64,000 nucleotides of DNA from Lachnospiraceae bacterium (GTDB taxonomy: Bacteria; Bacillota; Clostridia; Lachnospirales; Lachnospiraceae): assembly GCA_017940415.1 (NCBI GenBank), contig JAGAYR010000021.1, forward strand, positions 1 through 64,000, in the 5' to 3' direction. The position numbers and the translations under genes were made by a program. The notes beneath the pieces are model-generated. The model was not told where the DNA came from and searched no databases. It saw nothing but the letters and a program-made list of their open reading frames with translations. Shown piece by piece: positions 42,917 to 51,985 of this stretch. Position 1 is the first letter of the stretch. The number at the start of each line of letters is the position of its first letter.

Positions 42917-43666
42917 CTATATTCTTCTTTTTACTGCGTTAAATCCCCAGCCTATAAAGCAAAAGCAGCTGTATATAAAGGGCAGCTTTTCCGACTGACG
43001 ATACAGGTTCCAGATACGTCTTGCGGAATCCGACTTATCCGATGAAAGAGAATTACCGATTCTTCTGTAAAGCACCAGGTTCTCGGTTACGCCGCAGGCC
43101 TTGTATCCCTTGCGGAGAAGCTTAAACCAAAGGGCGGTATCCTCGGATTTGATATCGGGGAAAACCAGTTCTTCCTTGGGTACGATCTCGGTATCGAAAA
43201 TAACCGTGGAAGTAAATATCGTGGTATTGCAAAGTGCCTTTCTGTAACTGATCTTGGAAGGAACCTTTACCACCTTGCCCATGGGATTGGCATCCTTGTC
43301 CGCAAATTCATATCCGGTGTAGCAGAAGCCGCACTTCTTCTCTTCCATGAGTTTCAGCTGTTTTTCCAGCTTTCCCTCCATCCAGAGATCGTCTCCGTCC
43401 AGAAATGCGATGTATCTTCCGCCGCTTTCCCTGATACCTAAGTTCCTTGCGCCGTGTGCCTTAAGCTTCTTACCGGGCTCGATAAGTCTGATAGGTGCTT
43501 CGATGTGGCGTGCCTTATATTTATTGATAGCGGCAACCGAATTGTCCGTACTCATGTCATCGACCAGAATGATCTCTATGTCGGAGATGTTCTGGGCAAG
43601 TACGGAATCAAGGGTATACTCTATATATTTTTCAAGATTGTAAACAGGTATTACTACACTGATCAT
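42917..43666 (-). CDS. GT2 glycosyltransferase (short)
   Basis: 249 residues, GT-A fold, with SVVIPVYNLEKYIEYTLDS, LVDDMSTDNS and AFLDGDDLW (DXD). It ends with a hydrophobic Cys-containing stretch, FIYSCFCFIGWGFNAVK. GGAGG precedes ATG 43666, and the gene overlaps the end of the upstream membrane protein by four bases. Function within the polysaccharide operon is not specified by sequence. Confidence 0.87.
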   Translation of the reverse strand: MISVVIPVYNLEKYIEYTLDSVLAQNISDIEIILVDDMSTDNSVAAINKYKARHIEAPIRLIEPGKKLKAHGARNLGIRESGGRYIAFLDGDDLWMEGKLEKQLKLMEEKKCGFCYTGYEFADKDANPMGKVVKVPSKISYRKALCNTTIFTSTVIFDTEIVPKEELVFPDIKSEDTALWFKLLRKGYKACGVTENLVLYRRIGNSLSSDKSDSARRIWNLYRQSEKLPFIYSCFCFIGWGFNAVKRRI

Positions 43667-44496
43667 AGAATACCTCCGTGTATCAGATAAAATCTCTCAC
43701 CGTTTGAAGCGGTAAATTCCTCGCAGGAAAAGCCCGCGCTTTCTATTAATGCAGGATCGCATTCTCCGGGAACCACCACGATTCCCGCTCCCATTGCAAA
43801 AGCATCTTCCACCACTTCCGCAGCCAGATGGAATTTATTATCCGCCATATCCAGAAGATCGTCACGAAGCTGTCTTACCTCCGCAGGGTAAGTACCGTAA
43901 CGGTTCTTGGTAAGTCTTCCGTCCCACATATCTCTTCCGTAGAGAGTTGTGACATCCGCACTTATTGCGTGAATGCATGCGGTTATATCATCATTTGCCA
44001 AAACCGTATTACCTTCATAATGAGTGCAGATAAATTCGGCAACTTCACGCTCGGAGACAGACGCATTTTCAAAGCGGCCCTGTCCCTGTTCTGCGCCGGT
44101 TCCCAGAGAGCCGCACAAAAGTACCGCTCCCGCTATAAGTGCGCAGCCTGTGATGATGGTACTCTTTTTCATCTTACGAATATCGGAAACATATTCACCC
44201 GCCATGTCAGACATGCACACAGCTCCCAGAGGAATCAGAGGAATTATTCCCCAGATATCGGGAACGTCGTAATATGTTCCGAAAACAATGCGGATTATCG
44301 AAGCACTGACAGGGATCATCAGCATCGCAAAAGAAACCGCAGCAAGTAAAAGAAGTGCCTTTATGCGATCATCCGTCTTCCTGCCGGTCTTCTTAAGCAG
44401 CGCTATGGCAGCTATGCCGGATACGAAAAGAGACGCGTTCAGGATAATGCATTCTCTGTAATGTGCTATGCAATCGATCAGGAGGCCTTTAAGCAT
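43663..44496 (-). CDS. Membrane protein, C-terminal partner of the adjacent membrane protein
   Basis: 277 residues starting at ATG 44496, with GGAGGG seven bases upstream. It has four membrane helices (about 15-145) and an extracytoplasmic domain (about 160-277) containing NTVLANDDITACIHAISADV and TTLYGRDMWDG. The start overlaps the preceding gene by 19 bp in another frame. Together the two products (about 610 residues) have the length of one DUF6077-type membrane protein of Lachnospiraceae as I recall it, so they may be halves of a gene split by a frameshift. The good ribosome binding site argues for genuine separate translation. Not identified further. Confidence 0.55.
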   Translation of the reverse strand: MLKGLLIDCIAHYRECIILNASLFVSGIAAIALLKKTGRKTDDRIKALLLLAAVSFAMLMIPVSASIIRIVFGTYYDVPDIWGIIPLIPLGAVCMSDMAGEYVSDIRKMKKSTIITGCALIAGAVLLCGSLGTGAEQGQGRFENASVSEREVAEFICTHYEGNTVLANDDITACIHAISADVTTLYGRDMWDGRLTKNRYGTYPAEVRQLRDDLLDMADNKFHLAAEVVEDAFAMGAGIVVVPGECDPALIESAGFSCEEFTASNGERFYLIHGGIL

Positions 44497-45476
44497 TTCA
44501 CCCTCCTTACCGCGATCATGCAGATGATAAACATCGCATAGATACATGCACAAAATCCGATTCCGTACTGAGTCCTGCAAATAAGCGCTTCGCATAATAC
44601 GGGAAGAATCGCTAAGAAATATTTTTTCTCAAAGAGAAGATACAGCATAAAAGGGATCAAAACCCAGATTCTTATGGCCGGTCCCGTCCACATCTGTGAA
44701 AGCACCGCAAATCCCTGCGCATAGGATGAAAGGTCCGATGCAAAAACAAAGAGGATCACGGAAAGCATGAATACCGAGCGCTTGAAAGCTTCGTTTTCTT
44801 TTTCGGAGAAGAGGCTCTTCGACAGAGAAAGCATGGCGCACAGTCCGGATACAAACCAAAATGCGGGCATGATGTTATATAGAATAACCTCGGGTGCGGT
44901 TCCGAAAGCAGAGGCCATAACGGAATACAATCCGGGAAGGCAAAGGATCTTGTATCTCATGGGAACGCCTTCCGCGTAGGGCTTTCCCGTCAAAGGATCT
45001 AAGGTATACATCACATTTCCCTTGAGAAATGTTCTTACCGTTTCAAGCGTTTCATCGCCGGTTGTATTAACGCGAAGTCCGAATGCTACCGTGATAACGC
45101 CGGCCAAAACCGCCAATGCTGCGATGCAGATGATCGCCTTCACACCTGCGGGTAATGTTTTCTTTTCCTTCTTCTTATCTCCCTTAGCCTTACCCATGAT
45201 CACGGTGAGAACCACAAATGCAAAATAAGATACGGTCATCAAGACTACCATGATGATGCCTGCGAGCTTTTTTTCATCTGCTACAGGTCCGCTACGCATT
45301 ATCGTAAGAAAATGGGAAACAAAAGAAACGCACAGGACTGCTAAAGAGCCTGCGCAAAAAGATGAAAAGATATCCGCTTTCTTTTTGGAAAAAAGAGCGG
45401 AAAAAAGCATCAGGGTACGCCCCGAAAAAAATGCAACAATTATCAAAAAAAGAACAAGCAGAACCGTTTTTGCCAT
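44478..45476 (-). CDS. Multi-pass membrane protein (N-terminal partner)
   Basis: 332 residues with about eight to nine membrane helices and a Lys-rich cytoplasmic loop (around 95-108). A conserved-looking extracellular block VNTTGDETLETVRTFLKG (about 135-153) is followed by LCLPGLYSVMASAFGT. It ends in a helix and the basic tail RRVKCLKAS. AAGGATATTTGGA precedes ATG 45476. It may supply the membrane-transfer function of the glycan operon, or be half of a split DUF6077-like protein together with the next gene. No enzyme motif is visible. Confidence 0.6.
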   Translation of the reverse strand: MAKTVLLVLFLIIVAFFSGRTLMLFSALFSKKKADIFSSFCAGSLAVLCVSFVSHFLTIMRSGPVADEKKLAGIIMVVLMTVSYFAFVVLTVIMGKAKGDKKKEKKTLPAGVKAIICIAALAVLAGVITVAFGLRVNTTGDETLETVRTFLKGNVMYTLDPLTGKPYAEGVPMRYKILCLPGLYSVMASAFGTAPEVILYNIMPAFWFVSGLCAMLSLSKSLFSEKENEAFKRSVFMLSVILFVFASDLSSYAQGFAVLSQMWTGPAIRIWVLIPFMLYLLFEKKYFLAILPVLCEALICRTQYGIGFCACIYAMFIICMIAVRRVKCLKAS

Positions 45477-45490
45477 TCCAAATATCCTTG

Positions 45491-46429
45491 TCAGAAGCAG
45501 TTTTTCTCATTCTTAAGATAAAGAGGACGTTCCTTCACCTCAAGGTATGCCTTGGCAATATACTGTCCCAGGATGCCGGTACAGAAGAACTGCAAGCCGC
45601 CCACAAATACAATAACCGTCATAAGGCTGGGCCATCCCGCAACAGGATCTCTGAAGATCAGCCATCTGACGATAATAAACAGGATCATTACAAATGAAAT
45701 AAAGCACAGAATTATGCCTATCAGTGAACTGAGTACGAGAGGCTTGGTGGAGAATGCGGTGATGCCTTCGAGAGAATACAATACAAGTCCCCAGAAGTTC
45801 CACTTGGTCTTGCCGGCGCTTCTGTCAACATTCTCGAAATCGATCCACTTGGTCTCATATCCGACCCATCCGAATATACCCTTGGTAAAACGGTTGTACT
45901 CTGTCATGGAAAGGACAGCTGAAATAAACTGATTTGTCATCAGTCTGTAATCTCTTGCTCCGTCCATGATCTCGGTGTCGGAGAGTTTTTTCATTACTTT
46001 ATAAAAACGTCTTGCGAAAAAGCTTCTGATCGGAGGCTCGCCCTTTCTGGTAACGCGCCTTGTGGCAACGGAATCATACCCCTGATCGATGTATGAAAAC
46101 ATCTCTTCGAGAAGTGAAGGGGGATCCTGAAGATCCGCATCCATGATAACCGCATAGTCCGAATCCGCAGCAGCTCTGAGGCCCGCATACATGGCAGCTT
46201 CCTTACCGAAATTCCTGGAAAAAGAGATCATGTGTACTCTGGGGTCACTGTCATGAAGTCCTCTTACCACCTCAACGGTCTTGTCATCTGAACCGTCATC
46301 AATGAATATAAGCTTAAGCTCAGTACCTCTTTTCTCAAGAAAAGCAGTCTGAGCAACAAGTTCTTTATAGAAAAGAGGGATTGCTTCCTCTTCATTTTTG
46401 CAGGGTACAATTACGGTAAGTTCTGACAT
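45491..46429 (-). CDS. GtrB/ArnC-type polyprenyl-phosphate glycosyltransferase
   Basis: 312 residues. GT2 domain with VIVPCKNEEEAIPLFY, FIDDGSDDKTVEVV and IMDADLQDPPSL (DXD), and two C-terminal membrane helices (about 230-290). This form makes undecaprenyl-phosphate-linked single sugars. GGAGG precedes ATG 46429. It is the first gene after an extended -10 promoter, so it opens the eight-gene operon that ends at 37849. Confidence 0.88.
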   Translation of the reverse strand: MSELTVIVPCKNEEEAIPLFYKELVAQTAFLEKRGTELKLIFIDDGSDDKTVEVVRGLHDSDPRVHMISFSRNFGKEAAMYAGLRAAADSDYAVIMDADLQDPPSLLEEMFSYIDQGYDSVATRRVTRKGEPPIRSFFARRFYKVMKKLSDTEIMDGARDYRLMTNQFISAVLSMTEYNRFTKGIFGWVGYETKWIDFENVDRSAGKTKWNFWGLVLYSLEGITAFSTKPLVLSSLIGIILCFISFVMILFIIVRWLIFRDPVAGWPSLMTVIVFVGGLQFFCTGILGQYIAKAYLEVKERPLYLKNEKNCF

Positions 46430-46466
46430 TTCGCCTCCGCATAGAATTCATTACATATTCCGATAC

Positions 46467-46475
46467 ATTATAGCA
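46467..46475 (-). promoter_or_regulatory. Extended -10 promoter of the polysaccharide operon
   Basis: The minus strand reads TGCTATAAT, an extended -10 with a perfect TATAAT. The -35 (TGTTTT at 17 bp) is weak, as expected for an extended -10 promoter. It lies 38 bp upstream of the first glycosyltransferase ATG and 19 bp past the ptsH terminator. Confidence 0.5.
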
Positions 46476-46488
46476 TATAAACGGACAT

Positions 46489-46516
46489 AAAAACAGCGGA
46501 GCTGTGCGCTCCGCTG
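46489..46516 (-). terminator. Intrinsic terminator of ptsH
   Basis: Perfect 9-bp GC-rich arms CAGCGGAGC (46494-46502) and GCTCCGCTG (46508-46516) enclose a five-base loop, with TTTTT following on the minus strand. It lies 20 bp after the HPr stop. Confidence 0.9.
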
Positions 46517-46535
46517 AAAAATCTTCTATTTAGGA

Positions 46536-46802
46536 CTATTCCCCCAAACCGCTCTCTACAACTGCAACAAGAGCTTCAAGAGCCTTATCCTCATCCTCGC
46601 CCTCACAGACGAATTCTATCTCGTCACCGCACTTGATGCACGCTCCGAGAACTGAAAGAACGGACTTGGCATTGGCTGTATTGTCATCACCGAATCTGAA
46701 TGTTATCAGCGACTTGTACTGCATTGCTTCCTTGCAAAGAATACCGGCGGGTCTCAAATGAAGTCCTGTAGGATTTTTGATCAAAACCTTCTGAGATACC
46801 AT
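46536..46802 (-). CDS. ptsH: Phosphocarrier protein HPr
   Basis: 88 residues. HPr passes phosphate from enzyme I to sugar-specific enzyme II proteins. The active His is in TGLHLRPAG (about 12-20), and the regulatory Ser site is in NAKSVLSVLGA (about 44-54), so HPr kinase control of carbon catabolite repression is expected. ATG 46802 has AAAGG upstream. It has its own promoter and terminator and lies alone after glmM; no ptsI is in the window. Confidence 0.93.
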   Translation of the reverse strand: MVSQKVLIKNPTGLHLRPAGILCKEAMQYKSLITFRFGDDNTANAKSVLSVLGACIKCGDEIEFVCEGEDEDKALEALVAVVESGLGE

Positions 46803-46875
46803 TTTCGAATGCCTTTCCTAGTCTTATTAGACACGCCTGCTGCCGTCCATGTAACAGGCTTATCTTCTATACATG

Positions 46876-46904
46876 ATAATAACAGATTACCATGATAAAA
46901 ACAA
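46876..46904 (-). promoter_or_regulatory. Promoter of ptsH
   Basis: On the minus strand TTGTTT (46899-46904) is followed after exactly 17 bp by TATTAT (46876-46881), which carries a TGT extension. It lies about 74 bp upstream of the HPr ATG, just after the glmM stop. Confidence 0.5.
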
Positions 46905-46908
46905 TATT

Positions 46909-48258
46909 TTAGAACATCCTGTCCTGTATGAGATTAGCCAGTTTTTCAGCTTCCTCGCGGATCATATTCTGATCCTTTCCCTCGATCATAACCCTTACCA
47001 AAGGCTCTGTTCCGGAGGGTCTTATAAGAACTCTTCCCTCGCCCGCAAACTTCTCTTCAAGCTTCTTGATCGCATCTGCGATCTCGGGATATTCAAGGTA
47101 CTTATCCTTCTTATGATTTGCAACCTTAGCACCCACAAGTGCCTGAGGAAGAACCTCCATAACTGTTGCAAGTTCGGAAAGCTTCTTTCCGGAATCTACC
47201 ATAACCTTGAGAAGGTGAAGTGCGGATAAAAGTCCGTCACCGGTAGTGTTTTCATCAAGGAAGATAATGTGACCGGACTGCTCTCCTCCGAGAGATGCAC
47301 CGATCTCTTTCATCTTCTCCATAACATACCTGTCGCCTACTGCGGTTCTCTCCAGATTGATGCCGTTCTTTTCACAGCTGAGCGAGAATCCCAGATTACT
47401 CATTACGGTAGCGACAATGGTGTCTTTTTTGAGAGTTCCCTCTTTCTTCATGCTGCATCCGACGATTGCCATGATCTGGTCGCCGTCAACAACTTTACCG
47501 TTCTCATCAACAGCAAGAAGTCTGTCCGCATCTCCGTCGAAAGCAAGTCCCACATCAGCCTTCTCGTAAACGACTCTTGCACAGAGTTCTTCCATGTGGG
47601 TCGATCCGCAGTTTGCGTTGATGTTGGTCCCATCGGGATGATTGTGGATTGCGATAACATTTGCACCCGCTTTTCTGAGAGCTTCGATGGAGGTGTAATG
47701 CGATGCACCCTCTGCGCAGTCAGCTACGATCTTAAGTCCGCTCAAGTTAACGGGTACGCTTCTTACAGCGTGATTGATATATTCTTCCCTTGCATCGGTA
47801 CGAACCTTGATCTTACCGACTCCGGATCCGATGGGGAACTGAATGTCCTCCATATTTCTCTTGATCTGATCTTCGATCTCATCTTCAAGTGCATCGGGAA
47901 GTTTGAATCCGTCAGCATCGAAGAATTTGATACCGTTAAACTCTACGGGATTGTGTGATGCGGAGATAACTACTCCGGCATCTGCCATGTACTTGCGGGT
48001 AAGATAAGCAACCGCAGGAGTGGGGATGACACCAACATAGATACAGTTAGCTCCGACGCTGCAGGCACCTGCCATAAGTGCGGATGCGAGCATATCTCCC
48101 GAGATTCTGGTATCGCAGCCTACCATGATGGTGGGCTTGTGGTTCTGCTGTTTGGTCAGGACATAAGCACCTGCCTGGCCGAGTTTCATTGCAAGATCGA
48201 GAGTAAGTTCTTCGTTGGCGATTCCTCTTACTCCGTCAGTTCCAAACATTCTGGACAT
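46909..48258 (-). CDS. glmM: Phosphoglucosamine mutase
   Basis: 449 residues, normal length. It isomerises glucosamine-6-phosphate to glucosamine-1-phosphate for UDP-GlcNAc. The phosphoserine loop is GVVISASHNPVEFNGIKFFD (about 95-114); FGTDGVRGIANEELT opens the protein; the metal loop is AFDGDADRLLAVDE; and the C-terminal sugar-phosphate motif is IRPSGTEPLVRVMIEG. AAGGAGA precedes ATG 48258. It follows cdaR and cdaA, the standard arrangement in which GlmM associates with the cyclase. Confidence 0.97.
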   Translation of the reverse strand: MSRMFGTDGVRGIANEELTLDLAMKLGQAGAYVLTKQQNHKPTIMVGCDTRISGDMLASALMAGACSVGANCIYVGVIPTPAVAYLTRKYMADAGVVISASHNPVEFNGIKFFDADGFKLPDALEDEIEDQIKRNMEDIQFPIGSGVGKIKVRTDAREEYINHAVRSVPVNLSGLKIVADCAEGASHYTSIEALRKAGANVIAIHNHPDGTNINANCGSTHMEELCARVVYEKADVGLAFDGDADRLLAVDENGKVVDGDQIMAIVGCSMKKEGTLKKDTIVATVMSNLGFSLSCEKNGINLERTAVGDRYVMEKMKEIGASLGGEQSGHIIFLDENTTGDGLLSALHLLKVMVDSGKKLSELATVMEVLPQALVGAKVANHKKDKYLEYPEIADAIKKLEEKFAGEGRVLIRPSGTEPLVRVMIEGKDQNMIREEAEKLANLIQDRMF

Positions 48259-48275
48259 TTCCGTTCTCCTTAGCT

Positions 48276-49562
48276 TCAGACATCTTCTTCAACGAGGGTC
48301 AGCTGAACTCTTACATAAACTGCATCAGCATTTACATGATCGCTCAGATTGAATTTGACGGGTATGGTAACGATATCTCCGTCAGTTATGTCCGTAATAT
48401 TATTTGCGGTGAGATAAGAATCTATCTCGACGATTCCGGTGAGAGATTCATTGCTCACCGCATTGAGCTCTGTTTCAAGACCTACCAGTCTGACATTTAT
48501 ATCCTCGGTTCCCACGATCTCCGCGTTGAATCCTTCAGGGATGTCGTGAAGGAGAAGTGCTTCGGGTGATATGGTCAGGTTCTTCTCAAGCATCTTCTCG
48601 ATGTATGCCGTAACGGATATTTCACCGTCAAAACTCTTGTCTTCGAATTCGACTCCGCTGGGAAGATATCTGGTCAGATCATAAGTTGCCGTTATATCGT
48701 TTCTTGCGGATCCTATATCAACGGGATCGGTTATATCGATACTTGTGATTCCGTTAAGAACGCTGGTGTCGCCCGCTATTGTGATAACCTCGGGATCAAC
48801 GGACAGATCGCCGGTATAAATATAACCCACTGAAGGGTCGCCGGTAACCGATGCGTAAATAGGAACTCTCTTGGTGGAAAGAACCGTAACGGTGGTGGTC
48901 ACATAATCGGTCTGCTTAACGATCAGCTCATTCTCAATTCTGTTTCCGGTAGCATCATAGAGGTAAATCTCCATGTCTGCGGATATGGTCTTTATGGCAC
49001 CGTCCAGATCTATGGTAACAAGAGCATATGCGATCCTGTCCACAGCGGAAGCGGGACCTGATATCTCAAGTCTGTTTCTTGCAAGCTTAACTCCGCCCTG
49101 TACGCAGCCTTCTCCCACCTCTCCGATAAGCTGATACTGTATATTTACATATTTGGTCTTCTTATCATCAACGCTTATGAGAAGTTCGTCATGATCTGCG
49201 ATTATTCTCTCCGCTCTGTCGAGGGAATAGGTGATGGGAACGGTACCGTCCTCATTTATCTCGGACAGATCGGCAACCGCAGATATATCTGATGCGGACA
49301 ATGTGCTGATAACGGATTCGGGAGCCCTCACGGTTACTTTGACAACGTCCGTCTGATCCAGTATCTGATATACCTTACCCTGTGCCTCAAGCTGTTCTGC
49401 ATTGATAAGGGTTACTCTTACGTTGGAAAAAGAAACCGTTCCAACAGGGTTGGAGATCTGGGCTACGATGACCCAGAGAACGAATGCCAGTGCCACCGAC
49501 AAAAGCTTCAGTCCGAAATTGTTTGTGATTATATTTCCGAGGCGTTTTAATGTTTTCATCAT
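48276..49562 (-). CDS. cdaR: YbbR-domain regulator CdaR
   Basis: 428 residues: one N-terminal membrane helix (about 18-36, LKLLSVALAFVLWVIVA) and four YbbR-like beta domains outside the membrane (about 40-428). CdaR regulates the diadenylate cyclase CdaA. I choose ATG 49562, because GGAGG lies eight bases before it and it overlaps the cdaA stop as ATGA; the earlier ATG at 49577 has no such site. It lies between cdaA and glmM. Confidence 0.92.
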   Translation of the reverse strand: MMKTLKRLGNIITNNFGLKLLSVALAFVLWVIVAQISNPVGTVSFSNVRVTLINAEQLEAQGKVYQILDQTDVVKVTVRAPESVISTLSASDISAVADLSEINEDGTVPITYSLDRAERIIADHDELLISVDDKKTKYVNIQYQLIGEVGEGCVQGGVKLARNRLEISGPASAVDRIAYALVTIDLDGAIKTISADMEIYLYDATGNRIENELIVKQTDYVTTTVTVLSTKRVPIYASVTGDPSVGYIYTGDLSVDPEVITIAGDTSVLNGITSIDITDPVDIGSARNDITATYDLTRYLPSGVEFEDKSFDGEISVTAYIEKMLEKNLTISPEALLLHDIPEGFNAEIVGTEDINVRLVGLETELNAVSNESLTGIVEIDSYLTANNITDITDGDIVTIPVKFNLSDHVNADAVYVRVQLTLVEEDV

Positions 49563-50425
49563 TTTCTGCGCCTCCATTTTTTGCTTGCATCCTCATTTCC
49601 TTCTTCAGCGAAAAGTCCGAGTTCGGAAATGATGTAATTTTTAAGGGCTTCTTCGCCCAGGTTTCTCTCAAGCTGTCCTTCGTGAGCTGCGGATACTCTT
49701 CCGGTCTCCTCGGATACGATGATGATCACCGCATCATATTCTTCGGACATTCCAAGCCCCGCTCTGTGTCTTGTTCCCAGTTCCTTGGATATGGTCTGTG
49801 ACTGGGTAAGAGGCAGATAACATGTAGCCGCTGAAATACGGTTGTTTCTTATGGTTACTGCGCCGTCATGAAGAGGCGTATTCTTTTCAAATATATTGAT
49901 AAGGAGCTGGTTTGTGATGTCCGCATCAACTTTGATACCGGTCTCATCAATCCTGGATACGGACTCTTTGTTCTCGATAACGATAAGTGCTCCGGTTCTT
50001 ACCCTGCCCATCTGGAAGCATGCTCTTACGATCTCATCAATGCTCTTTCTGGAAAGAATCTCCTCCGCGGGCTTCTGTCCGAAATCAAACATTCCTCCGA
50101 TGACATTGGTCTTTCCCAGTGACTCGAGAGCTTTTCTGAGCTCGGGCTGAAGAACAACGATCAGTGCGATGACCGCAAACTGGAGAATGTTGCTGGCGAG
50201 CCAGAGAATGGTATCCATGTGAAAGAGCTTTGCGAGGCAGATAAAGATGATGATCACAAAGAGGCCCTTTAAGAGGGACCATGCTCTGCTCTGGTGAATC
50301 CACTTGATCATGTAGTACAAAAGAACGGCAATGATTATGATCTCGGTATAATCCTGCCACTCGATCGTACCCATGTAGGTCACGAAGCTGTTCAGATATT
50401 CCATTGTGTCATTTAAAAATGTCAT
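49559..50425 (-). CDS. cdaA: Diadenylate cyclase CdaA
   Basis: 288 residues: three membrane helices (about 24-95), then a DisA_N domain (about 95-270). The catalytic motifs are intact: DGA in NTPLHDGAVTI and RHR in LGTRHRAGLG. It condenses two ATP to c-di-AMP, which controls potassium and osmolyte transport and wall balance. It is the first of cdaA-cdaR-glmM. Two unknown membrane protein genes lie upstream on the same strand. Confidence 0.96.
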   Translation of the reverse strand: MTFLNDTMEYLNSFVTYMGTIEWQDYTEIIIIAVLLYYMIKWIHQSRAWSLLKGLFVIIIFICLAKLFHMDTILWLASNILQFAVIALIVVLQPELRKALESLGKTNVIGGMFDFGQKPAEEILSRKSIDEIVRACFQMGRVRTGALIVIENKESVSRIDETGIKVDADITNQLLINIFEKNTPLHDGAVTIRNNRISAATCYLPLTQSQTISKELGTRHRAGLGMSEEYDAVIIIVSEETGRVSAAHEGQLERNLGEEALKNYIISELGLFAEEGNEDASKKWRRRK

Positions 50426-50450
50426 CCGTCAGCCTTCTTAAAACTTTGGT

Positions 50451-51482
50451 TTATTTCTTTTTCTCTTCTCCGGGAATGGGAGCGGTGAGATAATCTGTGT
50501 CAAATTCTTCGGTGAACTCACCTGCTAAGGGTTCACGGCTTGCGCTTGTATGAGTCTTGTGAGAACGGTTGATGTTCTTGACTCTTCTCTCGGGAGCGGC
50601 AACGCTCATCTTAGGTACTGCTTTTACGTAGTAATAATATTCGTCGTCTTCAAACTGCACGCGTTCCGTTCGCGTATAATCCACGCAGAATTTGAAGAAT
50701 TCCAGAACCTTGCCTGCACCTACCGCCAGGATACATCCGATGAATACACCGAAGATATTAAAACCTGCGGATTTAACAACGCCGCCTACAAGAACGATGA
50801 TGAGGCAGAGAGCTGCTCCGGAAAGCATTGCGATGGTCCAGCAGTGCTCGATGGGAAGTCTCCTGATCACATAGACAACGATTGTGGTGATGGCAAATGC
50901 AAGTATAAGAACCAGCATCTGCTTGTTTCCGAGAAGGGAATCAATGATGAGTCTGATCTCGCCCATCAGATCCGAGATGTTTCCGGATACATTGGCAGCA
51001 TTGGTGGTTACGGTGTTAAGCGCAAAATAAACGATGACACCGCATACGACGGAAAGTGCCGAAGCGGGGCCTCCGATAAGTCCCATGACTACGGGGATCA
51101 CGTAGGGAATCTTAAGCACAAAGAGCATGGGAGTGATGACTATGCAAAGTGATTCGGAAGGAGTAAATCTCAGATAAATGAGATACACCAGCATGTAGAT
51201 CACTGCAATGATGATCGCAATCTCGGGTGAGAGCGCGAATACATGTGCCATCGAAACTAAAGCTCCGAATAAAAGTATTGCTCCCGTGGGGAGAAAAGAA
51301 GCCGCAAGAGCTACGATAAGTACAATGCCGACATTGTTCAGCTTGCTCATGTAACCGAGTTTTCCGTTTATCATGAGCATCATGATGAATGCAAGCAGGA
51401 ACTTTACAACGGGTATTGCAAAAACATCATACTTGGTAAAAAACAACTTGATATTATCTCTGATCTCTAAAAGCTTAGTCAT
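50451..51482 (-). CDS. Conserved membrane protein upstream of cdaA
   Basis: 343 residues with about nine membrane helices (about 20-270) and a cytoplasmic tail of about 75 residues that is basic, then acidic (VKNINRSHKTHT, later EFTEEFDTDYL). Between helices there is a polar stretch VTTNAANVSGNISDLMGEI. I do not recognise the family. It lies 25 bp before cdaA on the same strand, so co-transcription with c-di-AMP synthesis is likely. A transport or sensing role is guessed only from the helices. Confidence 0.6.
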   Translation of the reverse strand: MTKLLEIRDNIKLFFTKYDVFAIPVVKFLLAFIMMLMINGKLGYMSKLNNVGIVLIVALAASFLPTGAILLFGALVSMAHVFALSPEIAIIIAVIYMLVYLIYLRFTPSESLCIVITPMLFVLKIPYVIPVVMGLIGGPASALSVVCGVIVYFALNTVTTNAANVSGNISDLMGEIRLIIDSLLGNKQMLVLILAFAITTIVVYVIRRLPIEHCWTIAMLSGAALCLIIVLVGGVVKSAGFNIFGVFIGCILAVGAGKVLEFFKFCVDYTRTERVQFEDDEYYYYVKAVPKMSVAAPERRVKNINRSHKTHTSASREPLAGEFTEEFDTDYLTAPIPGEEKKK

Positions 51483-51499
51483 AACATTTCCTTACTGTC

Positions 51500-51889
51500 T
51501 TACTGTTTATCATACATACGTCTGAGGACCTTAAGATTCCTGAAATACTTCTTGAGGCTCCTTCTGGAGGCGTTGTATTTGATGGTGCAGACTACATATG
51601 TGATCATCACGTAGATACCGGTGAACCACAGATATCTGATCATGATGTTCCTTGCAAAATCAAGTATGTCTATGTCGTACATGCTTGCCATAAATGTCTC
51701 GAAATTGTAGTAGATATACAATCCGAGAATGAGCGCATATGACAAAGTAGCGCAGACGATTCCCTTGAGGATGCCGACTGCTATATAGTCGCCTTTGAAA
51801 AATCTGACGACGTTCATATGCTTCTTTCCTTCACCGGCCTCATAAGCGGCCATTCTCGTCATAAGTATGACTCTGTCTTCATTAAGCAT
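51500..51889 (-). CDS. Small two-helix membrane protein
   Basis: 129 residues with two hydrophobic helices (about 35-60 and 80-105) and a strongly basic C-terminal tail (NASRRSLKKYFRNLKVLRR). I take ATG 51889 (MLNEDRVILMTRM); a longer frame begins at 51916. No strong ribosome binding site is seen, and a nested hairpin precedes it. It is unrecognised. It stands between yvyF and the nine-helix protein, and both membrane proteins may be expressed together with cdaA. Confidence 0.5.
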   Translation of the reverse strand: MLNEDRVILMTRMAAYEAGEGKKHMNVVRFFKGDYIAVGILKGIVCATLSYALILGLYIYYNFETFMASMYDIDILDFARNIMIRYLWFTGIYVMITYVVCTIKYNASRRSLKKYFRNLKVLRRMYDKQ

Positions 51890-51919
51890 TTTTAAACCAC
51901 ATTCCCATACACACAATCA

Positions 51920-51967
51920 GTCACCTGCCCTATTCCAAGTCCCAAAAGGACTGATATGACAGGTGAC
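51920..51967 (-). other. Nested hairpin in the gap before the small membrane protein
   Basis: On the minus strand GTCACCTG (51960-51967) pairs with CAGGTGAC (51920-51927), and inside it AGTCC pairs with GGACT around a short loop (51939-51952). There is no T-run. The structure lies between the yvyF stop and the next gene's start, and could be an mRNA leader or processing signal. Confidence 0.35.
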
Positions 51968-51985
51968 CGTATGTTTAAATCAAGA

